This document shows, piece by piece, positions 59,903 to 64,000 of a stretch of DNA of 64,000 nt (position 1 is the first letter of the stretch; each line of letters starts with the position of its first letter). The stretch comes from Streptomyces sp. TP-A0356. Lineage in GTDB: Bacteria > Actinomycetota > Actinomycetes > Streptomycetales > Streptomycetaceae. Below the pieces are notes generated by a model. It was not told where the DNA came from and did no database searches. It saw only the letters and a list, made by a program, of their open reading frames with translations. A program made the position numbers and the translations under genes. Where the stretch lies: NCBI RefSeq assembly GCF_001417775.1, contig NZ_BBZJ01000021.1, positions 372,001-436,000 on the forward strand. The letters are read 5' to 3'.

Positions 59903-60289
59903 ATGTCTGTCGAGCTCAACCACACGATCGTGGCCGCCCGCGACAAGGAAGCGTCCGCGCGCTTCCTCGCGGATCTGCTGGGCCTGGAGGTGGCGCCTCA
60001 GTACGGCCCGTTCATCCCGGTGCAGATCCCGAACGGGGTGACGCTGGACTACATGGAGGCGACGGAGTCGATCACTCCCCAGCACTACGCGTTCCTGGTC
60101 TCGGAGGACGACTTCGACGCGATCTTCAGCCGTATCCGCACGGCGGGCCTGCCGTACTGGGCGGACCCATACCACGACCGCCCCCAAGAGATCAACCACA
60201 ACGACGGGGGCCGCGGGGCGTACTTCGACGACCCGAACGGCCACCGTCTGGAGATCCTGACGAGGCCGTACGGGAGCGGCCGGGACTGA
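59903..60289 (+). CDS. VOC-family (glyoxalase/bleomycin-resistance-like) protein
   Basis: This is a vicinal-oxygen-chelate-fold protein of 128 residues. The two beta-alpha-beta-beta-beta modules are visible: LNHTIVAARDKEASARFLAD and the loop to LDYMEA in the first, then YAFLVSEDDFDAIFSRIRTA and GRGAYFDDPNGHRLEILTRP in the second. The metal-type positions (His7, Glu in LDYME, His in HYAF, Glu in LEIL) are all occupied, so it may bind a metal. ATG 59903 follows CAGGAGG, a strong ribosome site. The substrate is unknown. Confidence 0.88.
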   Translation: MSVELNHTIVAARDKEASARFLADLLGLEVAPQYGPFIPVQIPNGVTLDYMEATESITPQHYAFLVSEDDFDAIFSRIRTAGLPYWADPYHDRPQEINHNDGGRGAYFDDPNGHRLEILTRPYGSGRD

Positions 60290-60405
60290 CGCCGCCCCGT
60301 ACGCGACCGGCCCGTCCCGGTGCGGGGCGGGCCGGTGAGCTGGTCGGGGTCGACCGGTCGGGGTCGACCGGTCGGGGGAGTCCTGCCAAGTCCTGATGCC
60401 GGACG

Positions 60406-61143
60406 TCAGTCGTCGCCGGGCTGCTCCTTGCTGTGCGGAGCGGCATGCCGGGGACGGTATTTGCACGAGACCTGACCGACGAGCTCGCGGAAGCACACCA
60501 GGGCGGTGATCGGCGGGATTCCGACGATCACCATCGAGAGCAGGGAATGCGACGAGTGGCTGATGCACAGGGCCACCGCCGTGGCGGAGGCGATCAGGAC
60601 GACACCCCAGGATCGCCGGGCGGTCCGGTGCTGAACCGCCGCGCGCAGAATCGACAGCGCGGCCACGAACCACGGCCCGTACACCGTCAGCGGCCACCAC
60701 AGCGCCAGCGGTGCCGGCAGAACCGTCGAGGCGATGGACCGCAGTTGGCTGTACGAATAGGCGACGGACCAGCCCAGCATGGCCACCGCGCACGCGGCGA
60801 TGGTCGCGACCAGGACCGTGACAGGGGTGATGCTCTGGCCATTGTCGAGCGTATGGGCCCCCGGCCGGGGACGCCGTCGTTCGCTCCGGTGGCGGTGCTG
60901 CCCGTCCAGGACGGGCGGAGCGGGGTCCACGCTGGACACGGTGGACAGCATCTGGGCCAGCTCTTCGTCCGGATCCCAGCCGCTCGGTGCGATGTCCGGA
61001 CCCGGGTTGTTCCAGACGTGGTGTGCCTCAAGGGGGTCGATGAGGGGATCGATATCGTACGAATGTTGCCCCAGCGCGTCATAGTCGCTTCTCAGGGCGA
61101 ACTGAATGTCGTAGAGGCTTGGCTCGCCGTGAAGCCTGTCCAT
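60406..61143 (-). CDS. DUF2637-type membrane protein
   Basis: This is a protein of 245 residues. The soluble first ~105 residues start LYDIQFALRSDYDALGQ and are acidic. Four membrane helices follow (VTVLVATIAACAVAMLGW, WWPLTVYGPWFVAALSIL, SWGVVLIASATAVALCIS, LLSMVIVGIPPITALVCF). This resembles the DUF2637 (SpdB-like) family, which is common in actinobacterial mobile and plasmid regions as well as chromosomes. ATG 61143 has GGAGGAG six nt upstream. The base composition here and upstream is lower in GC than the flanks. It seems co-transcribed with one or two very small genes at 61167-61582. Confidence 0.75.
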   Translation of the reverse strand: MDRLHGEPSLYDIQFALRSDYDALGQHSYDIDPLIDPLEAHHVWNNPGPDIAPSGWDPDEELAQMLSTVSSVDPAPPVLDGQHRHRSERRRPRPGAHTLDNGQSITPVTVLVATIAACAVAMLGWSVAYSYSQLRSIASTVLPAPLALWWPLTVYGPWFVAALSILRAAVQHRTARRSWGVVLIASATAVALCISHSSHSLLSMVIVGIPPITALVCFRELVGQVSCKYRPRHAAPHSKEQPGDD

Positions 61144-61166
61144 TCTCAGCTCCTCCGCGCCCTGGC

Positions 61167-61346
61167 TCAGGAAGCTCCATCCAGAGCCCGCAAGTATTCA
61201 CTTTGCATGTCGCCGATCTTCTCGAGGAAGTCTTCAAGAAGGTCCGAACAACCCTTGAGAAGCGCGTCGCCGCTGATCGACTCGTGCCAGAGGGTGCCGC
61301 CCCCGACGGGGATCTGATCTTCCGGTTCGTTCCAAGTCACGATCAC
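61167..61346 (-). CDS. Small acidic protein upstream of the DUF2637 gene
   Basis: This is a 59-residue frame starting at GTG 61346. An in-frame TAG precedes the start directly, so no longer version exists. The sequence looks like a real folded peptide (VTWNEPEDQIPVGGGTLWHE, then the amphipathic helix ALLKGCSDLLEDFLEKIGDM). It ends 23 nt before the DUF2637 gene, on the same strand, and its GTG overlaps the TGA of the frame upstream, a translational-coupling arrangement. No family is recognised. Confidence 0.6.
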   Translation of the reverse strand: MIVTWNEPEDQIPVGGGTLWHESISGDALLKGCSDLLEDFLEKIGDMQSEYLRALDGAS

Positions 61347-61582
61347 CTAACGAGCGCCACATGGCGCGAGGTATCCGGCATTCGGGGGAATGAATCCCTG
61401 AAGAATCGTTTCGGCTGTGTGATGACAGTACCGAGCGGAATGTAATTCAGACGATGCGCGCAACCGTATTTCCGTGAATAGCATTTCCGTTTCTGAGGCC
61501 TGCGCGGGCCGCCTGATCCGAACATGCGCCGCGCCGGCTGCCCGGACGAGCGCTCCGCTGCGGTTGCCGCTCCCTCCCCCAC
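61343..61582 (-). CDS. Possible small basic protein, first of the three-gene run
   Basis: This is a 79-residue frame, or shorter if it starts at an internal codon. The N-terminal half is Arg/Gly-rich and low-complexity. The C-terminal half (NYIPLGTVITQPKRFFRDSF) is of ordinary composition in AT-richer DNA. Its stop overlaps the next start (GTGA). Being short and without a clear ribosome site, it is only a candidate. Confidence 0.35.
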   Translation of the reverse strand: MGEGAATAAERSSGQPARRMFGSGGPRRPQKRKCYSRKYGCAHRLNYIPLGTVITQPKRFFRDSFPRMPDTSRHVALVR

Positions 61583-61632
61583 CTCGTTAGCTGGAACGGG
61601 GGCCGAGGCTCATGGAGCGGCGAGGAGCGGCG

Positions 61633-62859
61633 ATGATCACGCAAGAGCAGGTCGATCGAATCCTGCGGCTGAACGGCAACGGGCTCCCCCTCGTCTCCCT
61701 CTACGTTCCGGCGGACCCGCCGCAGGGAACCGGACGCCGTGCGTTCAGCACCCGCGTGGCCAGCCTGCTGGACCGTATCCGGCCGCTCGCCGAGAACGGC
61801 TCGCTCGACCGTGCCGCACGGCTCTCGCTGCGCGAGGACATCGCCAGGATCGAGAAGTTCCTGGAGGAGGAGCCCCAGCGGCCCGGCGCCGCCGCCGTCT
61901 TCTGCTGCAGCGGCCGCGACATCTACGAAGAGGTGTGGCTGCCCCGGCGTACGCGCGAACGGGTCGTGGTGGACGCCGATCCCTACGTCCGGCCGCTGCT
62001 GGGCGTGCTCGACGAGTACTACCGCACCTGCGCGGTCGTCGTGCACAAGGGCGTCGGGCAGGTCTGGGAGTGCTACCTCGACCAGGTGCGGGAGCTGGAG
62101 GTCATCCGCGACCGAGTGCTGCGCAAGCACGACTACGCCGACGGGTACGCCGAGTACCGGGTCCGCAACAAGGCCGACGAGCTGAGCAAGAGGCACTACA
62201 GGCGGCTGGTCGCGGAGCTCAAGCAGCTGTTCGCCGGCGGGGGCTACGATCTCCTCGCCGTCGGCGGTGTCGCCCACGAGGTACCGGTCTTCGTCGACTT
62301 CCTGACGCGTGATCTCAAGGACCGGCTCGTCGGCACATTCGCCATCGACCGCGAGTCCGCGACGCCCGCGGACGTCAGGCAGAAGGTGCAGGAGGTCGTC
62401 TCCGAGTACGACCACCAGGAGCAGCGGCGGCTCGTCGGCGAGATCCTGGAGGCCAAGGCGGCCCGCAAGCGCGCCGCCGTCGGACTCGACGAGACCCTGT
62501 GGGCGGCCTCGCTGGCCGCGATCCAGACGCTGACGGTCGACGACGAGGCCGTCGTTCCCGGGGTCGTCTGCGACCGGGACGGGCTGCTCGCGCGCTCCGG
62601 GAAGACGTGTCCGCTCTGCGGGGAGCCGCTGCGGGAGGTGCCCGACGTGGTCGACGAGCTGACCGAGACCGTGATCGACGACGGTGGCGAGGTGCGGCAC
62701 ATCGAGGTGGAGACGGACCTGCGTCCGCACCAGGTCGGCGCCCTGCTGCGGTTCGCACTCCCGCCGCAGCCGACCGAGGGGTCGCAGGGGTCACAAGAGT
62801 CGCAGGGGTCTCAAGGGTCGCAGGGGGCTGAAGGGCCTGAAGGCTCTCAAGGCTCTTAA
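61633..62859 (+). CDS. baeRF-family (eRF1/Vms1-like) protein
   Basis: This protein of 408 residues has the architecture of bacterial archaeo-eukaryotic-release-factor homologues. An N-terminal domain (LPLVSLYVPADPP, AAVFCCSGRDIYEEVWLP) is followed by a central domain (YRTCAVVVHKGVGQVWECY) and an eRF1-domain-3-like part (YDLLAVGGVAHEVPVFVDFL, ADVRQKVQEVVSEYD), then a CPLCGEPL zinc-knuckle-like pair. Family members are thought to act on peptidyl-tRNA in stalled ribosomes. The last ~25 residues are Gly-Ser-Gln repeats coded by a tandem array that runs past the stop codon. ATG 61633 has CGAGGAGCGG upstream. Confidence 0.78.
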   Translation: MITQEQVDRILRLNGNGLPLVSLYVPADPPQGTGRRAFSTRVASLLDRIRPLAENGSLDRAARLSLREDIARIEKFLEEEPQRPGAAAVFCCSGRDIYEEVWLPRRTRERVVVDADPYVRPLLGVLDEYYRTCAVVVHKGVGQVWECYLDQVRELEVIRDRVLRKHDYADGYAEYRVRNKADELSKRHYRRLVAELKQLFAGGGYDLLAVGGVAHEVPVFVDFLTRDLKDRLVGTFAIDRESATPADVRQKVQEVVSEYDHQEQRRLVGEILEAKAARKRAAVGLDETLWAASLAAIQTLTVDDEAVVPGVVCDRDGLLARSGKTCPLCGEPLREVPDVVDELTETVIDDGGEVRHIEVETDLRPHQVGALLRFALPPQPTEGSQGSQESQGSQGSQGAEGPEGSQGS

Positions 62860-62906
62860 GGGCCCCAAGGGTCCCAAGGCTCTTAAGGGTCCCAAGGGTC
62901 GCAGGC
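62778..62906. repeat. Tandem array of GGGTCNCAA / AAGGCTCTT units
   Basis: Nine- and twelve-base units (GGGTCGCAG, GGGTCTCAA, AAGGCTCTC, AAGGGTCCC) follow each other across the end of the baeRF-like gene and about 45 bp beyond it. Within the gene they give a Gly-Ser-Gln tail; after the stop they continue as noncoding sequence. Copy-number change would alter the protein end. Confidence 0.7.
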
Positions 62907-63099
62907 CTTGTAGTCGGCCGACCCTCTTGACCCCATAGCAAATCAGAGCAATCCTGGCAAATAGGACCGGTCAACCACGGCAGGGCTCTTTGAGCGCCTG
63001 TCGGGCACCGGCCAGGTCCCCGGTGACTTCTGTGAGACATGTGATGTGTTGATCGGGATTTTCCGGGGACCGCCCTTGTCTGGGGGCGCTGCGCCGGTC
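62907..63099. other. Intergenic region without a recognised gene
   Basis: About 190 bp of moderately AT-richer DNA between the repeat array and the convergent ATPase gene. A repeat-like ATAGCAAATCAGAGCAATC/GGCAAATAGGACC stretch lies near 62937-62970. No hairpin terminator of good quality was found for either gene. Confidence 0.5.
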
Positions 63100-64000
63100 T
63101 CAGAGCCGGCTGTACTTCTCGATGTCCTCGGTGAACTCCCCGATGGCCCGTGCGGTGAGCGTGGGACGAGTGTCGGCGATGGCGGTCATGTAGTCCTCGG
63201 TGGTGGCCGGTCCGCCCTGCCGGGCCGTGACTTCGCGTTCGAATGCCGCCTGGGCTCCCTTGCGGGCGGCGAACTCGATGTCCGCCGGGGTGAACAGCTC
63301 GGTGGCGTCGACCAGTTGGGCGAGGTCCACGGAGTCGGCGGCTCCCCTCAGATAGCGGGTCCAGATCGCGGCACGGGCGGTGCGATTCGGGGGGCCGATC
63401 GGGATGACGTAGTCGAACCGGCCCGGCCGCAGGAAGGCGGGATCCAGGGAGCGGACCGAGTTGGTGGCGCAGACCAGCAGCCGGGCGTCGTGCTCACGGA
63501 AGCTGGGGATGAGTTTGAGCAGCTCGTTGGTGACCCCGTGCCCGGGGTCGACCGCCTGCCCGGACCGGACAGCGGCGATCTCCTCCACCTCGTCGATGAA
63601 GAGCAGCACCGAGTCCAGCTCCGCCAGATCCGCGAAGGCCTCCCGCAGCGCCGTGGCCAGACCCTCACTCGTGTCGGCCGCGAGCCGGGACGGGAAGAGC
63701 TCCACGAACGGCCAGCCGAGCCGCGAGGCCACCGCCTTGGCGAAGCTGGTCTTGCCGGTACCGGGCGGCCCGAACAGGACCACCGCCTTCGGCGGGACCA
63801 CACCGTAGCGCTCGGCCAGCGCCGGCTCCGTCAGCGGCAGCACGACACGGCGCTCCACGACCTGCTTCTCCCGCTCCATGCCGGCCATGGTCTCCCAGAG
63901 CCCCTCGGGCAGCATGCGGCCGCCCAGCGCGGTGAGCACCTCGTTGTTGGCGGTCTCACGCGGTTCGAGCTTCTCGTAGTAGGTCAGGTCGGCACGGGAC
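63100..64000 (-). CDS. AAA+ ATPase, 5' end outside the window
   Basis: This is an AAA-family ATPase read on the minus strand. The frame remains open to the last base of the window, so the start is beyond 64000. Walker A is GPPGTGKTSFAKAVA, Walker B LLFIDEVEEIAAV, sensor 1 LLVCATNSVRSLDPAF, and the arginine-finger region is RPGRFDYVIPIGPP, followed by the small helical lid. It resembles the CDC48/SpoVK-like group. Substrate and partner are unknown. The GTG at 63939 is internal to this frame and is not needed as a start. Confidence 0.88.
   Translation of the reverse strand, partial: SRADLTYYEKLEPRETANNEVLTALGGRMLPEGLWETMAGMEREKQVVERRVVLPLTEPALAERYGVVPPKAVVLFGPPGTGKTSFAKAVASRLGWPFVELFPSRLAADTSEGLATALREAFADLAELDSVLLFIDEVEEIAAVRSGQAVDPGHGVTNELLKLIPSFREHDARLLVCATNSVRSLDPAFLRPGRFDYVIPIGPPNRTARAAIWTRYLRGAADSVDLAQLVDATELFTPADIEFAARKGAQAAFEREVTARQGGPATTEDYMTAIADTRPTLTARAIGEFTEDIEKYSRL

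Overview
The window is chromosomal DNA of very high G+C with strong third-position GC bias, GTG and TTG starts, and mostly short operons. Together with afsQ1/afsQ2/sigQ, the two-subunit acyl-CoA carboxylase genes, an LAxTG surface protein and the small membrane protein beside maf, this points to a Streptomyces. From memory the gene order resembles the afsQ to hutH part of the S. coelicolor core chromosome. No rRNA, tRNA, CRISPR array or complete insertion sequence was seen.

Layout. 0.3-11 kb: an M20 amidohydrolase, two near-duplicate BMP-type nucleoside-binding lipoproteins, a nucleoside ABC transporter (one double ATPase, two permeases), then cytidine deaminase and thymidine phosphorylase. 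11-18 kb: a STAS protein, an ECF sigma factor with a SnoaL-like tail, an MFS exporter with a divergent LysR regulator, an alpha/beta hydrolase that lost its nucleophile, adenosine deaminase, and small secreted or membrane proteins. 18-23 kb: a VanZ protein and the lipoprotein-afsQ2-afsQ1 operon, divergent from sigQ. 22.9-35 kb: a uridine-kinase-like protein, deoC with two aldehyde dehydrogenases, a PH-like membrane protein, a PGM2-type phosphosugar mutase, purine nucleoside phosphorylase, a flavoprotein and a DeoR regulator. 35-42 kb: acyl-CoA carboxylase alpha, maf, a 42-residue membrane protein, epsilon and beta subunits, and biotin ligase. 42-50.6 kb: adenylate cyclase, enoyl-CoA hydratase, a GGDEF protein, hutH, an LAxTG protein and an L,D-transpeptidase. 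51-64 kb: a MacB-like ABC pair, a large subtilase, a regulator/alcohol dehydrogenase pair, a DUF2637-type membrane protein, a baeRF-like protein and an AAA+ ATPase cut by the window end.

Main result. A 14-bp palindrome, TCTACGCGCGTAGA or a close variant, precedes both lipoprotein genes, the ABC operon, add, deoC and the purine phosphorylase gene: six sites spread over 30 kb and no seventh noticed. The linked genes import nucleosides, deaminate them, split them, isomerise the pentose phosphate, cleave deoxyribose-5-phosphate and oxidise the acetaldehyde formed. This looks like one regulon controlled by one repressor. At add, deoC and the phosphorylase gene the palindrome lies just upstream of a -10 hexamer that is only 6-7 nt from the start codon, suggesting repressible leaderless transcripts.

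Other notable items: two MITE-like elements, a dispersed 41-bp repeat, three gene remnants (a Pro/Thr-rich tail, an SGNH-hydrolase tail, and an internally deleted monooxygenase-haemoglobin fusion), a nucleoside transporter ATPase apparently starting at ATC, and several noncoding tandem arrays.
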